From Saprospiraceae bacterium (GTDB taxonomy: Bacteria; Bacteroidota; Bacteroidia; Chitinophagales; Saprospiraceae), in NCBI GenBank assembly GCA_016787375.1, contig JAEUUM010000512.1, positions 1-8,456 of the forward strand: a stretch of DNA of 8,456 nt. The letters are read 5' to 3'. The position numbers and the translations under genes were made by a program. Positions 1 through 6,111 of this stretch are shown here, one piece after another. Numbering within the stretch: the first letter of the stretch is position 1; each line of letters opens with the position of its first letter. The notes under the pieces were generated by a model. That model had not been told where the DNA came from. It ran no database searches and saw only the letters and a list, made by a program, of their open reading frames with translations.

Positions 1-358
1 TTTTGATATCTAGATTTGATATGGACAAATCAACACCTGTTCCTACAAAAGCTTTCAGTAATGTTTTTTGATCAGCACCTAATACATTGATCTTCCTGCT
101 ATATTGAATTCCCATCAAATCCGCAACTTCCTTCTGCGTGATTGCAGAATATTCAGCACCAGTATCCACCAGGAAACGCAATTCGAATACTCCTGAGACC
201 AGTACTTTTACAATGATATAGTTGTATTGAAACTCAAAAGGAATAACCACTTTGTCACCATTGCCAATAATTTTGAATTCAGTATTTTGACTACATGATA
301 TTAGAATGGTATTAAAAAATATGATTATGATGAAAATCACTCTGTATATTAATAACAT
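1..358 (-). CDS. Retropepsin-like aspartic protease, predicted lipoprotein (partial, C-terminus outside window)
   Basis: The ATG is at 358 on the minus strand, and 119 codons are visible before the window edge. The N-terminus is a hydrophobic stretch (residues 5-21) ending in a lipobox-like L-I-S-C, with Cys22 as the predicted lipidated residue, so the protein should be exported and membrane-anchored. The signature is F-L-V-D-T-G-A at residues 62-68, followed by E-Y-S. This is the hydrophobic-hydrophobic-D-T-G-A active-site loop of retropepsin-type aspartyl proteases, with Asp65 as the catalytic residue. A single D-T-G loop implies either dimerisation or a second loop in the missing part. It is transcribed away from the haloperoxidase-like gene with 77 bp between the two start codons. 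The family call rests on this motif and the beta-rich sequence around it. The substrate cannot be told. Confidence 0.75.
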   Translation of the reverse strand, partial: MLLIYRVIFIIIIFFNTILISCSQNTEFKIIGNGDKVVIPFEFQYNYIIVKVLVSGVFELRFLVDTGAEYSAITQKEVADLMGIQYSRKINVLGADQKTLLKAFVGTGVDLSISNLDIK

Positions 359-435
359 ATAGAAATCAATTACGTACAAAAATCAGTCAAAGTCTTATAT
401 TAAAATTTTCAATCATCCATTCATAAAGATAATAC

Positions 436-1821
436 ATGCGATTCATAAAGTTTCAGTTAAAGAAAATTAATACAATTGTTGCATTCAGTCTTGTGGTTAT
501 TCTGGCTGTGCTGCTGGTTTACTCATGTAAAAATGAATCTAAAACCGATTACATGAAGGCTGCCGCAAACCCTGAATATCTGCATAGAAGTGTAAAAAGT
601 TATACGGATGTCATCATTTCAGACCTTTTCTCTCCACCCGTTTCAAGTCGAAATTATGCATATCCATCTATTGCTGCTTATGAAGTTTTGAGAAACCTGA
701 AACCAGAGTATAAGAGTATGAAGGGACAGTTGAATGATTTTCCTGAAATCCCTATATTACCGCAGGGTCAAACCATTTGCCTGCCGCTTTCTGCCATTCA
801 GGCATTTCATGCAACAGCTAAAAAATTCATCTTTTCTGAAGCAGATTTAGTTTCAGGTCATACCCAGATTTTAAAAGAAATGGCTGAATTGGGTATACCA
901 AAGGATGTTTTTGATAATTCCGTAGCTTATGGGAATAAAGTTGCTGAAGCAATAAAAAAGTGGGCTGATACCGATAATTATAAGCAAACAAGGTCTATGC
1001 CTAAGCATACTACTTCATTTAAGGAAGGTGCCTGGAGACCAACTCCACCTGACTATCTCGATGCCCTTGAACCAAATTGGTTTAAAATGAGGTCTTTTGT
1101 ATTTGATTCGACTGGAATGATTGAAGCCGAGGGTCCTATTCCTTTTAGTAAAGATCCAAAAAGTACTTTTTATGATCAGGCGAGTGAAATAAGGGCCATT
1201 GGTAATGCATTGAAACCTGAACAAATAGCAATTGCTAAATTCTGGGATGACAATCCGGTGGTTTCAATCCACAACGGTCATGCGATACATGATGCAAAGA
1301 AAATGACACCCGCAGGACACTGGATGAATATAAATCGTCAGGCATGTGAAAAATCGAAAGCAGATATACTTACTGCTTCTGAGAGTTATCTTTATGTTTC
1401 GCTTGCCCTCTTTGAAGGATTCAGATCTTGTTGGTATACCAAATACAAATACGATCTCATTCGTCCTGAAACTTATATCAACCAGTACATGGATTCAAAA
1501 TGGAAACCATATTTACAGACACCACCTTTTCCTGAACACACATCAGGGCACAGCACGATTTCAGCAGCCTCAGCAGCAGTTTGTACATACCTTTATGGTC
1601 AAAATTTTGCCCTCACAGACAGTACTGAAAATGAATATGGCAATGGTGTTCGTTCGTTTCCTTCATTCTACGAAGCAGCTCTAGAAGCTTCAGTAAGCAG
1701 AGTTTACGGAGGAATCCACTATAGACACGGATGCGATACAGGAAACAGGCACGGCTTACAAATCGGTACATATATTCTTCAAAAGATTGTAACCAGACCA
1801 AGGGCAGTTGGTATGAAATAA
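436..1821 (+). CDS. Vanadium-dependent haloperoxidase / PAP2-superfamily enzyme, predicted lipoprotein
   Basis: The product is 461 residues. A long hydrophobic segment (about residues 13-29) ends in V-Y-S-C, so Cys31 is a likely lipidation site; Tyr at -2 is slightly unusual. The C-terminal half carries the three metal/phosphate-binding motifs of the vanadium haloperoxidase and PAP2 phosphatase superfamily. These are K336-x6-R343-P344, then P-E-H-T-S-G-H with S370, G371 and H372, then S-R-V-Y-G-G-I-H with R422 and H428. The spacings match the vanadate pocket known in fungal chloroperoxidase (K353/R360, S402/G403/H404, R490/H496). The last motif lacks the Asp of the classic SR-x5-H-x3-D: Gly432 stands there, and the next Asp is 434. 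Such enzymes either oxidise halides with peroxide or hydrolyse phosphate esters; sequence alone does not decide which. No clear promoter box or Shine-Dalgarno is visible before the ATG. Confidence 0.85.
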   Translation: MRFIKFQLKKINTIVAFSLVVILAVLLVYSCKNESKTDYMKAAANPEYLHRSVKSYTDVIISDLFSPPVSSRNYAYPSIAAYEVLRNLKPEYKSMKGQLNDFPEIPILPQGQTICLPLSAIQAFHATAKKFIFSEADLVSGHTQILKEMAELGIPKDVFDNSVAYGNKVAEAIKKWADTDNYKQTRSMPKHTTSFKEGAWRPTPPDYLDALEPNWFKMRSFVFDSTGMIEAEGPIPFSKDPKSTFYDQASEIRAIGNALKPEQIAIAKFWDDNPVVSIHNGHAIHDAKKMTPAGHWMNINRQACEKSKADILTASESYLYVSLALFEGFRSCWYTKYKYDLIRPETYINQYMDSKWKPYLQTPPFPEHTSGHSTISAASAAVCTYLYGQNFALTDSTENEYGNGVRSFPSFYEAALEASVSRVYGGIHYRHGCDTGNRHGLQIGTYILQKIVTRPRAVGMK

Positions 1822-1871
1822 AACATGAAATAAGTTTTTTTTGATTATTTTCGCTTTCAAACTTTTAATAA

Positions 1872-3206
1872 ATGGAAGAATTAAAGCGGAAGTTATCATT
1901 ATATGGTCTGACAATGATTGCTGTTGGATCATGCATAGGCTCCGGAATATTCATATCGCCTGCAGATGTAGTAAAAAATTTACCAAATCCGGTATTTGCC
2001 TTGCTTGCATGGTGCATAGGTGGCTTAATTGCATTGACAGGTTCGCTGAGTTTTTCAGAGTTGGGTTCAATGTTTCCAAATTCAGGAGGAGTCTATGTTT
2101 ATCTTAAAGAGGCTTACGGTGAGCGTACCGCTTTTTTATATGGGTGGGTAACACTACTTGTTATCAATACCGGAGCTCTTGCAGCATTATCCCTTGCCTT
2201 TGCCAACTACCTAACTTTCTTTGTGCCAATTAGCGAACCCGTCAAAATATTTATTGCTATATCAACGATTTTGGTGTTGACTGCTTTAAATGCAAAGGGT
2301 GTTGGCTTGAGTCAGCTATTTTCAAACATTTTTACCGGATTAAAATTGGCGGTTTTGGTTGCGATGATCATTGCCGGAGTTTTTATATTTGGTGATGTTG
2401 ACAGGGTATTTCACTTTGCCGGTTCTTTTGACCCAATACAACATCCAGGCTCATTTTTAACGGCTTTAATTGGTGTTTTATGGTCTTTTGGTGGCTGGCA
2501 TCATGCCTCATATCTTGCTGGTGAAGCAATTCTTCCACAAAAAAACGTACCAAGAGCGATGATATTGGGTACACTTATTGTCACCGCAGTATATATTCTG
2601 ATAAATTTTGCATATTTCTCATTATTATCCATTGAACAATTCGCATCTTCTGAACGAGTGGCTGGTGATGCAATGGCAACAATTTTTAAAAATGGAGGCA
2701 AAATGGTATCTCTTGGAATCATGATATCCGTCTTTGGTACCATAGGTATATATACCATGTCTGCACCTAGAATATATTATGCAATGGCAAAAGATAAAAT
2801 ATTCTTCAACAGTTTAGCTAAAGTTCATAAAGATTATCATACACCTTATATTGCAATGTGGTTTCAGGCAATATGGGCAGCAATCTTGCTCGTTTTTTGG
2901 CGAACTTTCAGTGATTTGGTAACATATACCACTTTCATGGATATAATTTTTATGACTTTGGCAGGGATTTCATTGTTTGTTTTAAGAATAAAAAAATCTG
3001 AAGTGCCTAGACCTGTTAAAGTACCCTGGTATCCTGTGGTACCGGGTATTTTTGTAATTATTTCTGCTGCATTTGTCATAAACACAGTTTTCGAAAAACC
3101 CAAACAAGCTATAGCAGGATTAATTTTATTGGTCATAGGAATGCTCAGCTATATGTATTTCAGGAAAAACAATAAAACAAATGTGAAATCTGAAAAGGCT
3201 ATGTAA
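1872..3206 (+). CDS. APC-family amino acid permease (LAT/SteT-like)
   Basis: The product is 444 residues and about twelve membrane segments can be read, normal for the APC superfamily. The first helix contains G-S-C-I-G-S-G-I-F (residues 19-27), the unwound substrate-binding stretch typical of amino acid permeases. Around residues 204-218, W-S-F-G-G-W-H-H ... L-A-G-E resembles the TM6 region (F/Y-G-G-W...E) of L-type and serine/threonine exchangers, followed by the conserved N-V-P-R-A loop. The C-terminus is a short basic tail. It likely moves neutral amino acids by exchange or proton symport in the inner membrane; the substrate is not resolved. The ATG is preceded by A/T-rich sequence without Shine-Dalgarno. 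A near-match -7 box (TATTTTCG, 1846-1853) lies just ahead, but with no good -33 element. The 50-bp gap after the haloperoxidase-like gene holds no terminator, so read-through is possible. Confidence 0.88.
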   Translation: MEELKRKLSLYGLTMIAVGSCIGSGIFISPADVVKNLPNPVFALLAWCIGGLIALTGSLSFSELGSMFPNSGGVYVYLKEAYGERTAFLYGWVTLLVINTGALAALSLAFANYLTFFVPISEPVKIFIAISTILVLTALNAKGVGLSQLFSNIFTGLKLAVLVAMIIAGVFIFGDVDRVFHFAGSFDPIQHPGSFLTALIGVLWSFGGWHHASYLAGEAILPQKNVPRAMILGTLIVTAVYILINFAYFSLLSIEQFASSERVAGDAMATIFKNGGKMVSLGIMISVFGTIGIYTMSAPRIYYAMAKDKIFFNSLAKVHKDYHTPYIAMWFQAIWAAILLVFWRTFSDLVTYTTFMDIIFMTLAGISLFVLRIKKSEVPRPVKVPWYPVVPGIFVIISAAFVINTVFEKPKQAIAGLILLVIGMLSYMYFRKNNKTNVKSEKAM

Positions 3207-3239
3207 CATAAGTTGCCATTTTTATTTTTACCCTACCGA

Positions 3240-3247
3240 TATCTTTG
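3240..3247 (+). promoter_or_regulatory. Bacteroidota-type -7 box for the rhodanese pair
   Basis: TATCTTTG is a perfect match to the TAnnTTTG element used by the primary sigma factor of Bacteroidota. It predicts a transcript start near 3251 and a leader of about 14 nt before the ATG at 3265. A TTG at 3213-3215 lies upstream, but the 24-base spacing is longer than the usual 19-21, so the -33 part is doubtful. Confidence 0.6.
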
Positions 3248-3264
3248 TATCATAAATTAAAAAA

Positions 3265-3558
3265 ATGATAAAAATGAAAATCGAAGAAATTATCAGAGAA
3301 AAAAAAGGAACCATTTTGGACGTACGTACCCATGAAGAGTTTCAAGGAGGGCATGTTGCAGACTCAAAAAATATTCCATTAAATATGATTATGGACAAAG
3401 TTGATGAAATAAAAAACTTTGAAAAGCCCTTGATTTTGGTATGTGCTTCAGGCAATAGAAGTGGACAAGCTCATCGATATTTGAGTTCAATTGGAATTGA
3501 CTGCGTAAATGCAGGCTCTTGGATGGATGTTAATTATTATCAATCTTTAACCGTTTAA
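3265..3558 (+). CDS. Single-domain rhodanese-like sulfurtransferase (first of tandem pair)
   Basis: The 97-residue product is one rhodanese domain with no signal peptide, so it should be cytoplasmic. Visible landmarks are I-L-D-V-R-T-H-E-E-F (residues 17-26), G-H-V-A-D-S-K-N-I-P (29-38), and the active-site loop C-A-S-G-N-R-S beginning at Cys60. The six-residue C-x-x-G-x-R loop is that of sulfur-transferring rhodaneses rather than the longer loop of Cdc25-type phosphatases. The catalytic Cys carries a persulfide that is passed to thiols, cyanide or partner proteins. A second in-frame ATG at 3274 (M-K-I-E-E) is an equally possible start; no Shine-Dalgarno separates them. It is followed after four bases by a second rhodanese, so the two are almost certainly co-transcribed. 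Confidence 0.9.
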   Translation: MIKMKIEEIIREKKGTILDVRTHEEFQGGHVADSKNIPLNMIMDKVDEIKNFEKPLILVCASGNRSGQAHRYLSSIGIDCVNAGSWMDVNYYQSLTV

Positions 3559-3562
3559 AAAT

Positions 3563-3883
3563 ATGTTACAAGCGATAAAAAACTTATTGGGATTAGGTCC
3601 TAAAACAGATTTTGCTGCCTTGGTTAAGAGTGGTGCTGTCATTGTCGACGTTCGAACCATCAACGAATATAACTCAGGCCACATCAAAGGTTCAGTAAAC
3701 ATTCCTCTCAACAATCTTTCAGGACATGCGAGGAAATTAAAGGAGAAAGGAAAACCCATCATTACCTGCTGTGCATCGGGTATGAGGAGTGCAAGTGCTA
3801 AATCAATTTTGATTTCAGCAGGCTTGCAAGATGTTTATAATGGTGGCGGATGGCAAAGTTTACAAGCAAAAATGAGATCGTAA
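3563..3883 (+). CDS. Single-domain rhodanese-like sulfurtransferase (second of tandem pair)
   Basis: The 106-residue product is one rhodanese domain, starting four bases after the first rhodanese stops. It has V-I-V-D-V-R-T (residues 26-32), a conserved G-H-I-K-G-S-V-N-I-P block (39-48), and the loop C-C-A-S-G-M-R-S. Cys70 is the catalytic position of C-x-x-G-x-R, and Cys69 directly before it is an extra thiol that the first copy lacks (it has Val59 there). A G-G-G-W near the C-terminus is usual for small rhodaneses. The domain layout is the same as in the neighbour, but identity is confined mainly to the motifs, so this is either an old duplication or a recruited paralogue. No signal peptide is visible. 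The unit ends at the strong hairpin at 3899-3937. A role in persulfide or thiosulfate handling is inferred from the family. Confidence 0.9.
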   Translation: MLQAIKNLLGLGPKTDFAALVKSGAVIVDVRTINEYNSGHIKGSVNIPLNNLSGHARKLKEKGKPIITCCASGMRSASAKSILISAGLQDVYNGGGWQSLQAKMRS

Positions 3884-3898
3884 CCAGTTTAAATACAC

Positions 3899-3937
3899 AA
3901 AAAAAGCCCCTTAAGTGAATTCTTTAAGGGGCTTTTT
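3899..3937. terminator. Bidirectional intrinsic terminator between convergent genes
   Basis: The left arm 3901-3914 (AAAAAGCCCCTTAA) pairs perfectly with 3924-3937 (TTAAGGGGCTTTTT) around a nine-base loop. The stem has a GC-rich core, with an A-run on its left and a T-run on its right, so it works as a rho-independent terminator on both strands. It serves the rhodanese pair on plus and the helical-protein gene on minus. Confidence 0.92.
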
Positions 3938-3962
3938 GGTTATTAGGGTTTTGGAGTCGTTA

Positions 3963-4340
3963 TCAAAGAACGTCAGCTAAAAAATGATAGTATTCCTTTT
4001 TGGTGTCATAAAAATCCCGCGCGGTACTCTCCATTTCTTCATGTATCACTTCAAATCCTTCAATCATTTTAACATTAATGTATTTTGGTTGTTCAGCCGC
4101 TCTGTCGAGAATTGACTGATTCTTTAAGTTAACATCATGGAGTACTTCATCCAGATTTTCGCTCATTATTCTGAATTTATTTTCAAAATGTTCAACCTGT
4201 ATCATCACTTCCTGAGCCGTATTTTTTGAGGCCACCTCTTCAAGTTTTTTCCTAAAAAAAGGAATTTCACTTTTAAAATAGAGCAATTCGCGTTTCCAGT
4301 CTTCGCACATAAGGTGCACATGTGCCATAGAGTCTTTCAT
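3963..4340 (-). CDS. Uncharacterised helical protein
   Basis: The 125-residue product has no signal peptide, no membrane segment and no catalytic motif that I recognise. It is rich in Glu, Lys and hydrophobic residues in heptad-like spacing, especially about residues 10-70 and 90-120, so it is probably a bundle of long helices or a coiled coil. Patterns such as C-E-D-W-K-R-E-L (12-19) and V-E-H-F-E-N-K-F (49-56) resemble uncharacterised proteins I associate with Bacteroidota; that is recollection, not a search. It is likely a real gene: it has a perfect -7 box 28 nt or so upstream of its start, a shared terminator downstream, and no competing frame. A second in-frame ATG at 4328 (M-A-H-V-H) could be the start instead. 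Function is unknown. Confidence 0.7.
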   Translation of the reverse strand: MKDSMAHVHLMCEDWKRELLYFKSEIPFFRKKLEEVASKNTAQEVMIQVEHFENKFRIMSENLDEVLHDVNLKNQSILDRAAEQPKYINVKMIEGFEVIHEEMESTARDFYDTKKEYYHFLADVL

Positions 4341-4371
4341 ATTGTATTGATTTAATTGTTGTACAAAGGAA

Positions 4372-4379
4372 CAAAGTTA
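4372..4379 (-). promoter_or_regulatory. Bacteroidota-type -7 box for the helical-protein gene
   Basis: On the minus strand this reads TAACTTTG, a perfect TAnnTTTG. It predicts a transcript start near 4368 and a leader of about 28 nt. No TTG stands at the ideal -33 distance. The 8-bp palindrome TTTCGAAA (4399-4406) occupies that region, but palindromes of this length are common by chance. Confidence 0.55.
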
Positions 4380-4393
4380 GACAATTCTTTGCA

Positions 4394-4709
4394 ATGACTT
4401 TCGAAATAAAAATTCAATTTAACCACTGCTTTGATTCTTCAAAACTCAAATCTGAGCTAAAGGATTTAGAAATGGATAGGAGTCATCTTTTCTTATATTG
4501 GCCAACACTTTATACAAATGGCAAATTATGGAAGTTGGAATTGACAATAATATTAATTAAAATCAACTGACCAGACTATAAGAGTTAAAGGAAAGGTTTC
4601 ATGGTATCAAAATCATTTACCCAAGACTGTGGTTGCTCAATTTGTTCTTAATTCTAAAAAAAGTTTCACAAACAATTTTTGGCTTGAGTTTAATTATTAT
4701 TTTTACTAG
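4394..4709 (+). pseudogene. Possible small gene broken by a single-base indel, unrecognised
   Basis: An ATG at 4394 opens a 58-codon frame ending at TGA 4568-4570. It begins M-T-F-E-I-K-I-Q-F-N and contains H-L-F-L-Y-W-P-T-L. Directly behind, in the next frame, stop-free sequence from 4557 to TAG 4707-4709 also reads like protein (R-V-K-G-K-V-S-W-Y-Q-N-H-L-P, then V-V-A-Q-F-V-L-N-S). The two frames overlap at an AAAA run (4559-4562). Removing one A there would join them into a single product of about 104 residues. So this may be a decayed gene, a sequencing or assembly error, or two chance frames. No clear promoter box precedes the ATG, and I recognise no family. The idea rests on the look of the two translations and the convenient homopolymer. 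Confidence 0.28.
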
Positions 4710-4723
4710 ATTAAACAAACATT

Positions 4724-5185
4724 ATGCAATATCAAGTTAACACGGTAAACGAGTATATCGATCAAATACCTGAGGACAGAAAGGAGGCAATGCAAAGGCT
4801 CCGACAAGTTATTTTGGAGAATTTACCTGAAGGGTTTATTGAAGAGATAAATTATGGCATGATTGGTTATGTCGTCCCACATAGTATTTATCCGAGTGGT
4901 TATCATTGTAATCCTAAATTACCTTTACCATTTATTGCCATAGCCTCACAAAAAAACTTTATTGCCCTATATCACATGGGGGTTTATGCAAACCCTGCAT
5001 TATACGAATGGCTTGTTGAAGAATATCCGAAACATTCTAAAGCAAAACTTGATATGGGTAAAAGTTGTATGAGGTTTAAGAAACCTGATCAGATTCCTTT
5101 TGAGCTCATTGGTCAGTTAGTTTCAAAAATGACAGTTGAAGATTGGATTCAATGTTACGAGAGAAATTACCGAAGTAATAAGTAA
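4724..5185 (+). CDS. DUF1801 domain protein
   Basis: The product is 153 residues, the usual size for stand-alone DUF1801 proteins, a frataxin-like alpha/beta fold that includes YdhG of Bacillus. Recognisable parts are the N-terminal V-N-E-Y-I-D-Q-I-P (about residues 8-16), the helix R-L-R-Q-V-I, the core E-I-N-Y-G-M-I-G-Y, the strand pair F-I-A-I-A-S-Q-K-N-F-I-A-L-Y-H-M-G, and G-K-S-C-M-R-F-K-K near residue 120. No signal peptide is present. Members are mostly uncharacterised; iron binding has been proposed for some, and I cannot confirm it from residues here. The start is the only ATG that includes the whole domain, and its leader has no Shine-Dalgarno. It stands alone: disputed sequence lies upstream and a convergent gene with a shared terminator lies downstream. 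Confidence 0.87.
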   Translation: MQYQVNTVNEYIDQIPEDRKEAMQRLRQVILENLPEGFIEEINYGMIGYVVPHSIYPSGYHCNPKLPLPFIAIASQKNFIALYHMGVYANPALYEWLVEEYPKHSKAKLDMGKSCMRFKKPDQIPFELIGQLVSKMTVEDWIQCYERNYRSNK

Positions 5186-5242
5186 AACTCTATTCAAATC
5201 AGTAACAAAATAACTGGAAACTGACTAGAATTCTTAAAAATT

Positions 5243-5278
5243 AAAAAGCGGAACACTCACTAGGAATGCTCCGCTTTT
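5243..5278. terminator. Bidirectional intrinsic terminator between convergent DUF1801 and RRM genes
   Basis: The arm AAAAGCGGA (5244-5252) pairs with TCCGCTTTT (5270-5278). One mismatch is then followed by a CA/TG pair at the loop side. An A-run on the left and a T-run on the right give a terminator shape on both strands. It sits 57 bp past the DUF1801 stop and 20 bp past the end of the RRM gene. Confidence 0.85.
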
Positions 5279-5298
5279 GTATTGGGATAGACTAAATA

Positions 5299-5628
5299 TT
5301 AATATCTTCTATCACCGCCGTTTCTGAAGCCACCTCCGCCTCTACGGTCGTTACCACCACGGAATCCGTCACGGCTACCACCTTCAGCTTTTGGTTCAGC
5401 TTTTTTAACAACGATGGTTCTACCATCAAGTTCAGTCTCGTTTAGGCCGTTTATAGCAGCCATCGCCTGAGAATCGTCAGGCATTTCAACAAATCCAAAG
5501 CCTTTAGAACGGCCTGTGAATTTGTCCATTACAACTTTTGCAGAATCAACGGAACCATACTCTTCGAATGAGCTTCTAAGTGTATCCTCGTCTGTGTCGT
5601 AGTTTAGTTTTGCAACAAAAATGTTCAT
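5299..5628 (-). CDS. RRM-domain RNA-binding protein with Gly/Arg-rich tail
   Basis: The product is 109 residues: one RNA recognition motif (about 1-78) and a basic, glycine-rich, disordered tail (about 83-109) with repeated G-G and R-R/R-G. RNP2 is I-F-V-A-K-L (3-8). RNP1 is K-G-F-G-F-V-E-M (42-49), with the aromatic residues Phe44 and Phe46 that stack on RNA bases. Small RRM proteins of this layout are common in Bacteroidota and cyanobacteria and act as cytoplasmic RNA-binding or chaperone proteins, often cold-responsive; a cold response here is inference. The start chosen is ATG 5628 because M-N-I-F-V is the standard beginning. The TTG codon just before it (5629-5631) is in frame but unlikely. 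Upstream lies an approximately 100-nt A/T-rich leader with its own -7 box. Confidence 0.93.
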   Translation of the reverse strand: MNIFVAKLNYDTDEDTLRSSFEEYGSVDSAKVVMDKFTGRSKGFGFVEMPDDSQAMAAINGLNETELDGRTIVVKKAEPKAEGGSRDGFRGGNDRRGGGGFRNGGDRRY

Positions 5629-5733
5629 CAAAATAAAAATTAAAAAAAGGTTAAAAAAATATGAGAAATACTGCGATAGAAAAAAATCGACGAACGAAAT
5701 AAACTAAACGAAGAAATTTGCTCAAAAACATTG

Positions 5734-5741
5734 CAAATATA
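5734..5741 (-). promoter_or_regulatory. Bacteroidota-type -7 box for the RRM gene
   Basis: On the minus strand this reads TATATTTG, a perfect TAnnTTTG. It predicts a transcript start near 5730 and a leader of about 102 nt before ATG 5628, much longer than the leaders predicted for the other genes here. A TTTC about 20 bases upstream is the best -33 candidate and lies inside the palindrome at 5756-5772. Confidence 0.55.
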
Positions 5742-5755
5742 TAACATATTCTTAT

Positions 5756-5772
5756 AAAAGAAAGTTTCTTTT
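5756..5772. promoter_or_regulatory. Perfect AT-rich palindrome at the RRM promoter, possible operator
   Basis: AAAAGAAA G TTTCTTTT has two 8-bp arms that are exact reverse complements around one central base. With the predicted start near 5730 it spans about -26 to -42, covering the -33 region. The position suits a repressor or activator site, but in sequence this A/T-rich a chance palindrome is possible. Confidence 0.35.
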
Positions 5773-5817
5773 TAACAGAATTTTTTAAGTAAAAATGAAA
5801 TTATTATGAAATTCATC

Positions 5818-5846
5818 AAAAAAAGGGCAAAAACAAGGCTTTTTGC
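5818..5846 (-). terminator. Weak hairpin with T-run on the minus strand
   Basis: GCAAAAA (5827-5833) and TTTTTGC (5840-5846) form a 7-bp stem with a six-base loop. On the minus strand it is followed within two bases by seven Ts (5818-5824). It would stop leftward transcripts before the RRM promoter. The stem is AT-rich and there is no minus-strand gene to its right, so its role is uncertain. Confidence 0.3.
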
Positions 5847-6079
5847 TTAATAATTGGAAATTTTATTCATAACTCTGTAACAGGATTTATTCAAAAATGC
5901 TAATCAACAGCTCGATTTTATATCTTTAAGTATTTGCTTCTATTCTAATAAAGCGTATTGGCTAAATCATTTTTTAGGAGGAATCTGGTAGAGAACATAT
6001 TTGAATTAAAATTGCCAAACCAGATTTTCAACATTCGAGAGATTTACAACACAATTAGCAATTAAACGCAAACGGACAT

Positions 6080-6087
6080 TATCTTTG
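6080..6087 (+). promoter_or_regulatory. Bacteroidota-type -7 box for the E1 gene
   Basis: TATCTTTG is a perfect TAnnTTTG, with TTAG (6055-6058) as an imperfect -33 element about 21 bases upstream. The predicted transcript start near 6091 leaves a 21-nt leader before ATG 6112. The TTG codon at 6085-6087 lies inside this box and so would be outside the transcript. Confidence 0.65.
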
Positions 6088-6111
6088 TGCCCTAATTCAA
6101 ATCGTGCTCTC

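Larger units (their letters stand above)
4341..4723. other. 383-bp intergenic stretch between divergent genes
   Basis: It holds the minus-strand promoter of the helical-protein gene at its left end and the start region of the DUF1801 gene at its right. In the middle, plus-strand coding-like sequence appears in two successive frames (see 4394-4709). There is no tRNA, no terminator hairpin and no insertion sequence end. A loose -7-like TATTTTTA (4698-4705) before the DUF1801 start is too weak to call. Confidence 0.5.
5629..6111. other. 483-bp intergenic stretch between divergent RRM and E1 genes
   Basis: It contains the RRM leader and -7 box, the palindrome and the weak hairpin on the left, and the E1 promoter on the right. 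Between about 5850 and 6050 I see only A/T-rich sequence with short stop-bounded frames. A textbook AGGAGG at 5976-5981 is not followed by a start codon at a useful distance. No RNA gene or repeat array was seen. Confidence 0.6.

Noticed and set aside
1346..1684. 112-codon plus-strand frame inside the haloperoxidase-like gene
   Set aside because: It lies wholly within a well-supported gene in another frame, and its translation shows no domain character.
2383..3136. Minus-strand frames of 63-90 codons inside the permease gene
   Set aside because: They are antisense shadows of a membrane-protein gene, with no promoter or recognisable product.
4399..4406. TTTCGAAA palindrome near the helical-protein promoter
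   Set aside because: An 8-bp palindrome is expected every few hundred bases by chance, and nothing else marks it as an operator.
4604..4651. Cys-containing 16-residue micro-frame (M-V-S-K-S-F-T-Q-D-C-G-C-S-I-C-S)
   Set aside because: It resembles a short peptide but has no promoter, no export signal and no processing genes nearby, and it overlaps the better-looking frame of the possible broken gene.
5952..6065. Plus-strand frame after a perfect AGGAGG (5976-5981), reading V-E-N-I-F-E-L-K-L-P-N-Q and so on
   Set aside because: There is no ATG in the frame, only a TTG at 5958 upstream of the AGGAGG. The frame is about 35 codons at most, bounded by stops, and Shine-Dalgarno sites are not used by the other genes here. 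Most likely chance.
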